A stretch of 64,000 nucleotides of DNA. Source: Mastigias papua (lineage: Eukaryota > Cnidaria > Scyphozoa > Rhizostomeae > Mastigiidae). Shown piece after piece: positions 1 to 29,000 of the stretch. Below the pieces are notes generated by a model. The model did no database searches and had not been told where the DNA came from. It saw nothing but the letters and a program-made list of their open reading frames with translations. The translations under genes were made by a program, and so were the position numbers. Location: contig OZ025270.1 of assembly GCA_964019165.1 (NCBI GenBank), positions 4,732,528 through 4,796,527 on the forward strand, in the 5' to 3' direction. Position 1 is the first letter of the stretch. Each line of letters starts with the position of its first letter.

Positions 1-268
1 GAGATAGTTTTATAGCACATACTTCTCTCAAAGACATCAGTATATCAGGCTCGATTTGAATCATGTGTTGATCAAACTGAAAGTTTTTGTGCTAGTACAA
101 TCACGGAATTGTTCTTTAATAGTTTTCCATAGAGTTGATTAGTACTGGGTGGTTGCACAATCTTTCTTTTGCTCAAAAGTGCCATTATTTTCCTTAGGTG
201 TGTCTTATATAATAAGATTTTGGATTTCCTTCCCGTGAAAGTTTTTTTTACATTCTTTGTCATAGCAG

Positions 269-14356
<14,088 letters not shown>

Positions 14357-16511
14357 GAGCATGCTAGATTGTTAAAATATCGGCAACCTCAGAAGAACGA
14401 TATTAAGAGGTCTTACATGTAGTTTATATAGATAATGCTCTTAACTCAAAGTCTTATAACTAGACGCCAATTTATTTTGCAAAATCAATTTGTGAGACAG
14501 TTCATGTGGCCTTAGATTGCCAGTGCCACCAAGTATTTGAGTCAGTATTTCCTATCTCTTATACGTGAAAGAACGCCTCAAAGCCCAGCTATTCCTATCG
14601 CCACTATTTTGGCAGCACAGTGCCGAGATGCCATTGTTGTTCCTAGTTTTTCATTTAATGGGCGGTATTACTAGTAGGCGGAATTAGAGTGGGGATGGGA
14701 CAGTTTTAGATGCCACAATGACTGCTTGAAATTATGTTAAATCTTTCAATGATATCAGCAAGGAAGAGTTATCCTTACTCTTGCCACAGTCAGGACGCTT
14801 TTGAAAGACCTGTAAAGTAACTCTATACGCCCCAGTGAATGAAGAGAACAATACACTGTCTATCTTCGTAGTCACCAAGATAGGAAGGAAATTCCAACCC
14901 GCATTATTTTTATGAACCCTGATCGGCTTTTCTATAAAAGCTGGGCCAGATGGAGATCGAAGTTCTCTAGTAACTAGCCCTAGTAGATATTTGTGGCATA
15001 CGGAGTGCTGCTTTGTGCTTTTAAATATTTATATGATGGTTGTACAATATCATTCAGAAGCATTCGTATCATACGGCAATTTCTTAATATGCCGATTTGC
15101 TGGAGCCGGTAGAAATAATGCGATCCATGTTGATTCCAGAGATCATTCTTCATCGTGATATTCTAAGCAAGTGTATTTTGGTGACTGTTTTCACGGCACG
15201 ATCTACGTCTAGTAACAGTATTTGCCAAATGTCTTATTTGTTACATGTTACGCGTTCAATGGTCTTTTGATTTTTACTGAAAGGCATGTCTTGATATATG
15301 ACGATATGCATTGTTTGCTTTGTTTGTCAGAAATGGTAGATAAGTTTTTTTATTTTCATTTTGTATACGTTGCTTTTAGTACCTATTCTTTTAGTTGATT
15401 GACATTGTGGTTTGAAAGTACTCACCTTGTTACAGCAAGTATACCTACGATTTCAACACATTCTATAGAGCATTTTGCTTTTTCAACCAGCTGACTCTGC
15501 AATGTTGGTTTCATAGGCTAGCATTGGGTCTTGGTGAGGTGACAACAGTGAGAGCTCTATTGAGATTTCTAGCCTCAGAGTCCCGATAATTACTTAGGGA
15601 ACCAATTTATCATACTTTTTATACTGAACAGTGATATAGTATTCGAATTTGTGGAACTTTGGTCACCATGTGATAGGCGTTTTGGGGAAAGTCTGTATAT
15701 TGTGCAAAGGGGAATTTATCGTGCAAAGTACACTTTGAGAATTCGAAGTGCACAGTTTCGTGGTGTATGAAATGACAGGTTCATTTTGTCGTGCAGATAA
15801 CGCTTAGGCGAGTTTTGGACTCGGTGGTAGGATAAAAGTAGATAGAGGGGCTAGGTTAGACGTACGCTCACGTAGTTTAGCAGCTTCTCTTGGGAGACTA
15901 ACCACCACCATATTTGATAGTGGCAAACATCTGTAGTCAGTCTAGTCCAACTTCTGAAGACAAATTCCTCAATAATTGATACCAGAGAGGGCTTTCAAAC
16001 TCCAATGTCATCTACATTTTCTTATATTGTAGGTAAAGTGTATATGTACTAATAGCTATATGCGTTTTTATCCGGTAACAAATCATCAGACTGTAGGTTT
16101 TTTATTGGTAGAAGAATGCGAGATAGAGGAGATTTGGAGCATTAATAGTAGATATCTATGTATGTGACTTGGATACTTGTTGACGAACGTCTTCATTTAT
16201 GTCATCTATTGAAAGTGTTCCAAGGTTTTTCATAGACACATTACTGAGTTTTGTCTACAGTGTATTGCTTTTTTGTGCAGTCCATCACCTGAAAAGTTGG
16301 CCTTTACAACACTGGCCAGGTATAGGCCCTGTATCGGTGCAAAATGTGATCATTTAGACTCATTTTTGATATAGGTTATGCCTTGATATTGTTAGCAATG
16401 CATGAATTTTCGTTAAGAAGCAAGAAATTGATCCAGATCAAAGGTGTAGTTTCTCCTATTAAAACATCGATAATCCAGTATGTGACCAGGACCCTATAAA
16501 AGATTGCTTCC

Positions 16512-16690
16512 CGCAGCATAGCTGCCAAGGGCTTGATTGGTTGAGAGCTCTAACAGGTGTATTTTCTCCTAACCTACTTGACCAATCATAGTGTACGATT
16601 CTACTGATCAACGACCCCACAGTTAAAGTTAGGCCCATCTGTATGATGCCTGGTCAAATAAGTTGGGAGAAAATCGGCGGCTGTGCTGTT
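16512..16690. mobile_element. Palindromic MITE, copy B (right arm shortened)
   Basis: Left end CAGCATAGCTGCCAA with GAGAGCTCT and TTTTCTCCTAACC; right end GTTGGGAGAAAATCGGCGG then CTGTGCTG. About 30 bp of the right arm (the CTGATCAGAGCTC part) are missing. Confidence 0.8.
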
Positions 16691-16985
16691 TCTTATTAGG
16701 ACCCCCGCTTATTACTTGAGTGCACATGAGTGCATCTAGCAATGATTTGCTAATATCTACATGATTTTCTACTTTTAATAGATCTTTGCAACTTTTAATA
16801 GGAAAACTTTAACTGTGGCAGAAATTAGAAACTTACAGTGCATAGAGACATGTTTCTACCACTTCGCTCGGAGGTTGGACGTAATCGTTTCTGAATCTAT
16901 CGCATTACCTTCTCAACTCTGATTGTTCATCATCTTTGTGCGTTGAATATAAGTTGTTAATGCAAAAATGCAAAAGCTGACTATT

Positions 16986-17182
16986 GCAGCATAGCGGCCA
17001 TATATTTGAAAGCTCTGATCAGATCTATTTTCTCCCAAGCCGATTGACCAATCATCATAAAGAATGGGCCTAAAGTTTGCTGTGGAAGTCATGTGTGGTC
17101 AGAATTGTGCACGATGATTGGTTACTTAGGTTGGGAGAAAGCAGACCTGATCAGAGCTCTCAAACATTTGGCGGCTTTGCTG
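16986..17182. mobile_element. Palindromic MITE, copy C (best preserved)
   Basis: Outer ends CAGCATAGCGGCCA and TGGCGGCTTTGCTG, arms AGCTCTGATCAGATCTATTT and GACCTGATCAGAGCTCTC, and inner GACCAATCATC against GATGATTGGTTA. The arms are nearly complementary over about 80 bp. Confidence 0.88.
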
Positions 17183-17681
17183 ATTATTGCAAAAATCCAC
17201 TAAAAGAGATGGAAGAAACTTTTAAGTACACGCCCTTTTGGTTTTCAGGAAACGCTATTTAACACCAGGGCCTGAAAATAAACCGCTGCTACAAGATTTA
17301 GGATAAAACAAGAGTTAATTGGCGGAACACGAACGAGAATTGCCTAGGACCACGCCCATTTCCTACATGAAACGCTTTTTATGATCTTGTTTTTGCAAGA
17401 TCTACCTACAAACTGACGTAGAAATAGTCAAAATCAGCAGAAGGGCAAGCTCAGAGCCTGACCAGGATGAAATTATGCCTACAATGTGTTGAAAAAATCA
17501 TTGGTGAAATGAGTCTAACAGCAAACGTCCTAATAAACTACTCAATGGAAATGTATATCACTGGCTTGTTCTTACTTCGTGTACGTATCTAGACTGATCT
17601 AACTCAGGCCCAATGACTCCCACCTCCGATCCACTCCGACCTTCCTACAGCCCTGTGCTTCGCTCCAACACTTCCTAATAG

Positions 17682-17887
17682 TTTGGGCATTTGAAGAGAA
17701 GGGAAGAAAGCTACTTAGGCAGAAGAGTGATGGGATTTGACATACCACGAAAGAGGACAAGAGGGAGGCCACGGAGGAGATGGAATGACAATATAAAGCA
17801 GGATATGAAGAAGGCTAATGTCAGTGAAGAGAAGGCAGAGGACCGGCTGAGGTTGAGAACGGTGACGCGCTGCTGCGACCCCGAATA
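17682..17887 (+). mobile_element. Non-LTR retrotransposon tail (reverse transcriptase C-terminus)
   Basis: Open frame reading FGHLKRREESYLGRRV, then RGRPRRRWNDNIKQDM and ending in CCDPE at TAG. This is the standard C-terminal tail of many non-LTR retrotransposon polyproteins; the rest of the element is absent (5' truncation). It is only a relic and no target duplication was found. Confidence 0.85.
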
Positions 17888-17921
17888 GGGAATGCAAAGA
17901 AGATATGAACGTATTACGTGC

Positions 17922-18000
17922 TAAGGTCTCAAAATTTCGGTATTGAACTTAGTCAACTTACTGAGCAGACGAGCACTACTTTCCGACAAACCACTATCGT
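17922..18000 (+). repeat. Dispersed repeat, copy 4
   Basis: AAGGTCTCAAAATTTCGGTA, then CTGAGCAGACGAGCACTACT; lies just downstream of the retrotransposon tail ending at 17887. Confidence 0.55.
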
Positions 18001-18280
18001 ATGGGAAACACTTCTACCCAACTACCGTCAAAGACAGATCTGTGGTCATGGAAATGACGCAGAAGAATCATATGACAAACATGCGCCCAATTCTGCAATC
18101 TCATCATGACAAATGAAATTTCACAGACCTCTCCAGTGTTGTGGTTACACCACTCACGAACTGGATATCGATCATATGACTTGACCTTAACCAATCAGGG
18201 GTGGGGTGAAGATCATGTGAGTATATGCAGCAATTTGTAGGATGGAAACTCTGCGATGCCCACTTGCGCAGTGAATCTTT

Positions 18281-18333
18281 GTGGTGAACGTACGACTTTG
18301 CTTCAACAGTGCTTGAACGGGTTGACTCGCCAC
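18281..18333 (+). promoter_or_regulatory. Iron-responsive element in the ferritin 5' leader
   Basis: The canonical IRE apex is present: unpaired C at 18301, a perfect 5-bp upper stem TTCAA/TTGAA (18302-18306 with 18313-18317) and the hexaloop CAGTGC at 18307-18312. The lower stem starts with G-C and continues with three G.U pairs, and is weaker than in vertebrates. GTGG (18281-18284) and CCAC (18330-18333) can close an outer stem. The position, 56 nt before the ferritin ATG, and the loop identity match the IRP-binding consensus. Confidence 0.9.
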
Positions 18334-18388
18334 GCAAATTAACACGAGCCATTTTGATACTTACGTGACTAAATCAACAATTGCAAAG

Positions 18389-19730
18389 ATGTCTGTATCT
18401 CTTGTAAGACAGAATTATCATGAACAATGTGAAGCCATGGTTAACATGCAGATTAACTTGGAACTGTACGCCAGTTACGTCTACATGTCAATGGTAGGTA
18501 GCAAAAGTAGGCCTATTCGTCCATCGATTGCAACTCCGTCCATTGTTTTTACTTTCCTTTTTCGGATGCAACCATGTCTAACCTCTCATTCTCTACTTGA
18601 ATGTTTCTAGGCACAGCATTTTGACAGATGTGATGTAGCCTTGTCGAACTTTTCCAAGTTTTTCAAGAAGTCATCTGATGAAGAACGAGAACACGCGGAA
18701 ATTGTAAGTTTCACAATTTTTGGGACAGTCTTAAGATTCAATTTGGCCATTTGTTATTCTTAATGTCAGAAGTACTTCTTAGTTTTTCGCAGTCTAAATG
18801 TGTCTGAGTTTGATTGTTGGAGGGGGAGGGCTGTGCTTTTCGTCACTTGCGATCAAGTTGGAAGATGTATTCCCGTAGAAGTTCTTTAGATCGGTGAATG
18901 TGGTAATGACCTGTTACCAATATGGCGTACCATATCATCGCACTAGGGAGTTTGCACTGCTTTGTAAATGTAGGGAAGTAGATATGAATTCCTAAATTGT
19001 GCGCCTGGAATGTGAAATGGACAGCGTCATTTAGATTGGCCGTCGCCAAGGTGCGTATGAGTGGAGAGTTCAGATCAGCCGTTAGTGTAGTATGGCGCAG
19101 TCCGTGATAAACCCGACAGGAGCATGCCAGGGGTGGAATGATCCGCCCCCCCCGTTAATTCGGTGGTCAAGAGTACTTGCGAAAATCATCGTTGAAGAAT
19201 GGGAGGGCAAAGCGCTCCAATGGTAATGCGGCTTCGTCGCCTTTCAGCTGTTGTAATATACACTGTTTGCTACAGACTGTCAAGTATTCTTTAATTATTT
19301 TAATAAAGCCCCTTCCCAGCCATCAACAACAGTTTTCACAAAAAGTTTTTGATGCTGCTTGTTCTAGAGTACGAGTATTGTTTATTTTTATCCTCTTTCT
19401 TGCTAATAGTTCATGAAGTTTCAAAACCAGAGAGGTGGTCGCATCAAGCTTTCTGACATAAAAGCCCCAGCTCAAGATGAATGGGGTTCTGGGTTGCAGG
19501 CCATGGAAGAGGCATTGGCTTTGGAAAAGAAGGTAAACCAAGCATTGCTGGACTTGCATGCAATGGCAAGCACTCACAATGATCCACAGATGACTGACTT
19601 CATTGAAGGTCACTTCTTGACCCACCAAGTTGAGTCCATCAAGGAATTGGCTGGTTATGTCACCAACTTGAAACGTGTTGGTCCAGGTCTCGGAGAGTAC
19701 CAGTTTGACCACGAAACCCTTGGCGACTGA
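18389..19730 (+). CDS. FTH: Ferritin, heavy-chain type (ferroxidase)
   Basis: Subunit of the 24-mer iron-storage cage; heavy-type subunits oxidise Fe(II) before mineralisation. Exons 18389-18493, 18611-18703 and 19410-19730, all phase-0 GT-AG introns, give 172 residues, the normal length. All ferroxidase-centre ligands are visible by alignment to the H chain (human numbering): E27 and Y34 in [13 protein letters not shown]62 and H65 in EEREHAE, E107 in LEKKVNQ and Q141 in HQVESIKEL. There is no signal peptide or transit extension, so this is the cytosolic form. The ATG at 18389 was chosen because it begins [15 protein letters not shown], as in the family, with a purine at -3. An iron-responsive element sits 56-108 nt upstream, so translation is probably repressed by IRP when iron is low. 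SRP9 lies downstream, tail to tail. Confidence 0.97.
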
Positions 19731-21443
19731 AAACCTGGGAATCTCGGACTTCACTAAGGAAGCTTGTCTTATTGATTATATAGACCTAGAGCACATGCTT
19801 TTTTGATTTGGAACATCAAGTTTATGCAAACAATATTGTGTGTTATTTTCTGTTCTTCTATGGTATGCTTAGTAATGCTGTGCTACATAGACAAAGTTTA
19901 TCAGTGGCACACTAAATGTTCAGTGGTTAGAGGTGTCCACCTTTGTATTTTTAGTTTGTCAAATTGGATTTTTGCATCTAAGGAAGCTGAGGTGCCAGAC
20001 CTTTGTGGTTTACAACAAATGACTAAATAATTAGTTTGTTGGCCTCTTGCTCAATTAGATGTAGCAGTTTGCCCTTGTAAATTGGTAATGTAACTTGTCC
20101 ATGGAGTGGTACAGAATGAAGGAGTGGAACAGTACTGTCCAGCCATATGGTGATATGCATGGAATTGTTTGTTTCCAGTGTGTATATGATGTATTCTTTG
20201 CCAACTGGCAGCTTTGGCTGTTAGTTGATGGTTAATAGTAATGTGTGATTTGAAGAAAGCAGATCTACAGGCTTTATTAGTTTTTATGGGCATTTCCTCC
20301 TAAGGGTCGACAGTGCTTGTGTGAGAGTGTAGTGGCTTGCTTTGTATTATCCATCAAAAACATAGTGGTGTTAAACCATTCATTCAAATAGACTGTTCAG
20401 ACCTCAAAGTTTTCAGGTTGCAGGGGCTGGAAAGTCTGAAATAATTCTCTCTAGGTGAAGTCCAACTTTACTCAGGAAGGAGCCAGATGTTACTGGATGT
20501 GAATAAGGTGTGTTCAACTAAAGGAGGGAGAATGTAATAGGTATGAAGAGTGAGTTTGTCATTTGCTACACCAGTAGTTCTTCATAGTCTAGGTGAGATC
20601 TGAGAAGTTATGAAACAACTGGTAGAAAATGGAACTAAACACTACATCATTCATTAGCAATAAAAATTAAACATCACAGTGCAATCCAAGCAGTGGGTGC
20701 TTCTAAAACATGATAGTTTTAGTCAATCATATCCTCTGTAGCAATAATACAAAGTGCATTTATATGCATACATATTTTTACTTTGCACATAAGATCTACC
20801 ACTGGCTTTCTAAATGATGTTCAGCCAGACTGAAACCCACTTATGATTAACATCACCATCGTACAAACATAATTTTTATGACAAAAGACATTCTAAAGCC
20901 ATTTCAATTTGTAGCCTATCATAGTATGGAGTTACTGGCCTTCTGGTTACTTTATACAGGAAATTAAGGCTTTGCTACTTTGTGGCAGAAACCAAGCCAA
21001 GTCCTAAGAATCATCTATGAAATAGTTGCTGTAGTAGCAGTAGAAAGCAAATGTTACATAAAGTTAATTTTTTGTGAATGTAGGGAGGCCATGTATATTT
21101 TGTTATCAAATATCTTTTTTGACATGTCTGCACAGTGATTGAATAGACAACAGTTGGTTGGAGAAATGATCCAATCATTTGATACGAAATATTGACAACT
21201 TTAGTTTGGAAAATACCCATTTCTAGTTTGCTTTCTCTGAGCAAGTAGTGGATGGGTGTATAGGACAGTCAAGTATGGCATACACAAATGGGCACATATA
21301 TAAATTATGTAAGTATTGAAAAGGGCAACTGACCAGGAGAACCTAGAGCTAAGGAATAGAGCAAGTCCAATGATGCAACAAAAAATTGAAGTAAGTAATG
21401 ATATGCTACCAACAAAGTTCAACAATAAATAAATTCTTCATGG
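19731..21443. other. Convergent 3' region between ferritin and SRP9
   Basis: No coding exon. The only plausible AATAAA for ferritin that I see is at 20659 (+). For SRP9 the clearest one is the complement of TTTATT near 20272 (-). If both are used, the two 3' untranslated regions overlap by roughly 0.4 kb. Other polyadenylation variants could make both shorter. Confidence 0.45.
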
Positions 21444-25758
<4,315 letters not shown>

Positions 25759-26010
25759 GATTGCACGTTTGCTCCAAATGTTGTTGTGTTGTGCTATGAT
25801 GGGCAGTTACTTCGTGTCAAAAATCAACAAAGATGGTACTAGGATAGAGTGGTCTAGGACCGAGCAAATTTTTTCTAGGCAATAGAATATACTAGTAATC
25901 CATACCGGGAAGAGGCATGAAGTAGATGTCATTTTCTAGAGCCAATTTGTCATATTGCACATGGTTTTTGCTACAAGTAGTTGTCATCCGCTGAGCGAAC
26001 GAAGGGAAAT
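25759..26010. promoter_or_regulatory. Shared SRP9/COG3 head-to-head promoter region
   Basis: Only 252 bp separate the SRP9 start codon (minus strand, 25758) from the COG3 start codon (26011), so both 5' leaders and both core promoters must lie here or overlap. I see no TATA box at a sensible distance for either gene, which fits divergent housekeeping promoters. Transcription starts cannot be placed from the sequence. Confidence 0.7.
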
Positions 26011-29000
26011 ATGGAGTATGAATCCAGCAGCAGTAGACTGTCCCATTGGGACTCAAAAAGCAATCCGTTAGCCCCTCTTACGGAGAAGCAGCGGGCGAGT
26101 ATTATAGAGATAAACACATATAATAAAAGACCTGTACCAAAAAAGGTATAACGTTTTTCTTAGTTTACTTTGAAGTTGTCATCTACATTTATGAAAGTGC
26201 TTTGTAATGCATGTTGTATGAAGTTAAGGGAGCTAATCTATACAAAGAAGTTAATTCATGTGCAGTTCTAAAATTTCACTGTTTAAAAAAGTGTCTCAGT
26301 TCTTTATTGTTCTCGAAGAGAAATTGTTTCGGTATGACTCTGTCTTACATAGAATTGGAATGAATGTTTGTCTGTTATAGCTGCATTCTATTTTGCTTGT
26401 TATGTTCCCTAAAATGTAGCTTGAAACTTTTACAGCTTATGTATCTTTGCAGCATAGTGTTTAAGTACGTAGCCAACATGTATGTAAAACTGGCGTTAAA
26501 TAGAACTTGAGTTACTTGAAATTTTAAATATGAAATACACCTCCATTAGTTTAAGGACATGATACTTGAAAAAGAAGAACCATCAAAGCAAGAAGAGAAG
26601 TTAACTGAGATTTCAGGCTTGGAGTGGGGTGGTAAAAAAGTTGAGAATGCACAGCAGGTGTGTTTTTTGTTGTAGTATGTTAACCTTGTATGCATATACA
26701 GAAAATTGTTTTAATTGTGCTAGTAGTTTCAATTATTCATTATTTTTGTCTTATATTTATATTTAAGTAGTTAACAGAAATTTATTAGTGAAACCTGGTA
26801 GAGAATTTCTCCTTCAAGTTGCTTCATAAAAAGTTGCTTTAGTCATTCTTTTTCCATAGTAGATTTTCATTATTTGTCTCTGTGTAGTTCTTCACATGGT
26901 TTACTCAAGTTCAAGCGCAAATGGAGCAAGATCAAGAATATACATATAGGTTAAATATCTTGGTTTTATTTTATGCAAGAATAAATGATTATTTTGATGC
27001 ATTCATTGTTGATGACATATATACTAATATTGCCATAGTATTTGTTAATTCAAAGATGGACAATAAAATAGAATTTCCTACCTGCCATATGATTCCTGTT
27101 GGAGGAGCTGCCTATGCTGAACTTAATAGTTGCCTTCAGCTGTTGGGAATAGATAGCTTATGTGAAGCACACTAAGATTTGAATTGTTTCTTATATTTAT
27201 ACATGTTGCCAAACACATTCCATATTTATTATGGCTTTCTATGTTTCAAATATAAAAAGTTTTTCCAGTTTGCAGCTCATTGTTGTAAACCTGATGTTTT
27301 GTTTTTATTTGATAACTTTCTTTCAATATTGCTTTATAGTTTACACTAAATTCCTATTTTTATAATAAATGGAGTCATATATAGCTAGAATCCTATTCCT
27401 TTTCTTGGTCATTTTATGCCAGTCATATCTACCTAACTGTTGGTTTCCTAACCTTTGAACAAGTATATACATCTTCAAAACTTGAATACTATATAAATTT
27501 CCTAAATATGTGATCACATTCATAGCTGAGTAGCATATATCACAAAGGAATTCTTTGGGATGAGACCTGATACTGCTTTGAATGGTCACATCAGTGCTTC
27601 ATTTGTTATTCTTTACTGAAAATCATTTATTGTATTTCACCACCTCTGCCTTTACAGGGAGCACAGAAATGAGCTTGATGACTACTGTACAAAGTGTAAT
27701 GTAATATTGGAGCAGATTCAGCATCTTTTGGTGGCCTTGCAGGAGCTTCAGAGCAAATACACCTTTGTTTTAACACAAACTAGAGCTTTGCATGATGCTT
27801 GTGAGCAATCTATACAAGAGCAGGTATTATGCCATAGCTTTAACTTTATTGTCAATACTGATCATCACTTTGAAGCATTTTGTGCAAATAAACAAAAGAA
27901 GCGAATAGAGCTAAATTGGCTACTGCAAAGTGTATATATTTGAAGTATGTTTAACATAGAACTACCATATGTACTTGATTATCAGTCAAATTTTTAATTC
28001 ACATTTTAAACATTAAAAACATAGGGTAGATTTATAGTCAAATAACTTACACACATTTTTTCACACTACCTCATGCCGATTTCCAATTGTTATTCTTACA
28101 ACATTTCCTATGTAAGTGGTATCTGTGTCAATTTTGGAATTCTGTTGACAAAGGATTTAGGTACCTATTTGACATGCAGATTTTGCAGTATGTAGCCACC
28201 CTTATTTAATATACATTGTCATTTATTTCACTTTTTTCACCACATCTATGCAACTGATAGCCATCTTACTGGAACTCAGAAAAGAGGCAGCATTTGTTTG
28301 TAGTATATGCATAATGGCAATAAATCTACATGGTGACAGAATATTAGTATGGATAGTCCTCAGAGTTATTTCATGATTTGTTTATTTTCCTCATATACTG
28401 GTACAAAATACTATACTTGGGGGTCGACTTATATTTGGGGATTTGTAGAATTGATTATTTTTCTCTCCACTTTGAGGTTCAAATTATAATTGAAGTAGAC
28501 TTATAATCAAGTATATATTTTAGTGACCTTTTAGTTTTTTCACTTATTACAGTCAATGTTATTATTTGTGAACTAGATGCTATCTGCATCTTGAGTATTG
28601 GTGTTTTGAAACTCAAGGGAATCGGAACTCAATAGTTTGATGCTCACCATTGTTGACTTCCTGGGAGCTTCTTTGGAGGGCAGGGCTGCAATTGGTGAAA
28701 ATTCTACAGTTTCTTCTGAAAACTGTGTTTGTGTATACAGGGATTATTTTAGCAATTTTTACTTGATTGTGTTAGTTTGGAGATTATGGTCAGAATTGCT
28801 TTTGCTGCTTATCTAATGAGCCTGTTCAAGTATCTATGGGTATGAATTTCATGATATACTAGTAGATTTTTAAAAATTTAAGTTGCCCAGGAGCTCTAAT
28901 CTGTTTATGCCCTTTCAGCCCTTTCATCTTTATATTTTCTTGAAGGCAGCATTAACAAGTCAGGCTGAAGGCATAACAGAGAGACTCACATATTTTACTT

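Larger units (their letters stand above)
14357..18280. other. Intergenic region, glypican to ferritin
   Basis: Contains the glypican 3' untranslated region, whose end I could not place, then non-coding DNA. Supported content: two palindromic MITE copies (about 16512-16690 and 16986-17182), a non-LTR retrotransposon tail (17682-17887) and one copy of the dispersed repeat (17922-18000). 14400-16500 holds nothing else I can name. Confidence 0.6.

Noticed and set aside
18104..18352. 82-codon minus-strand open frame over the ferritin leader
   Set aside because: Covers the IRE and the promoter; no motif.
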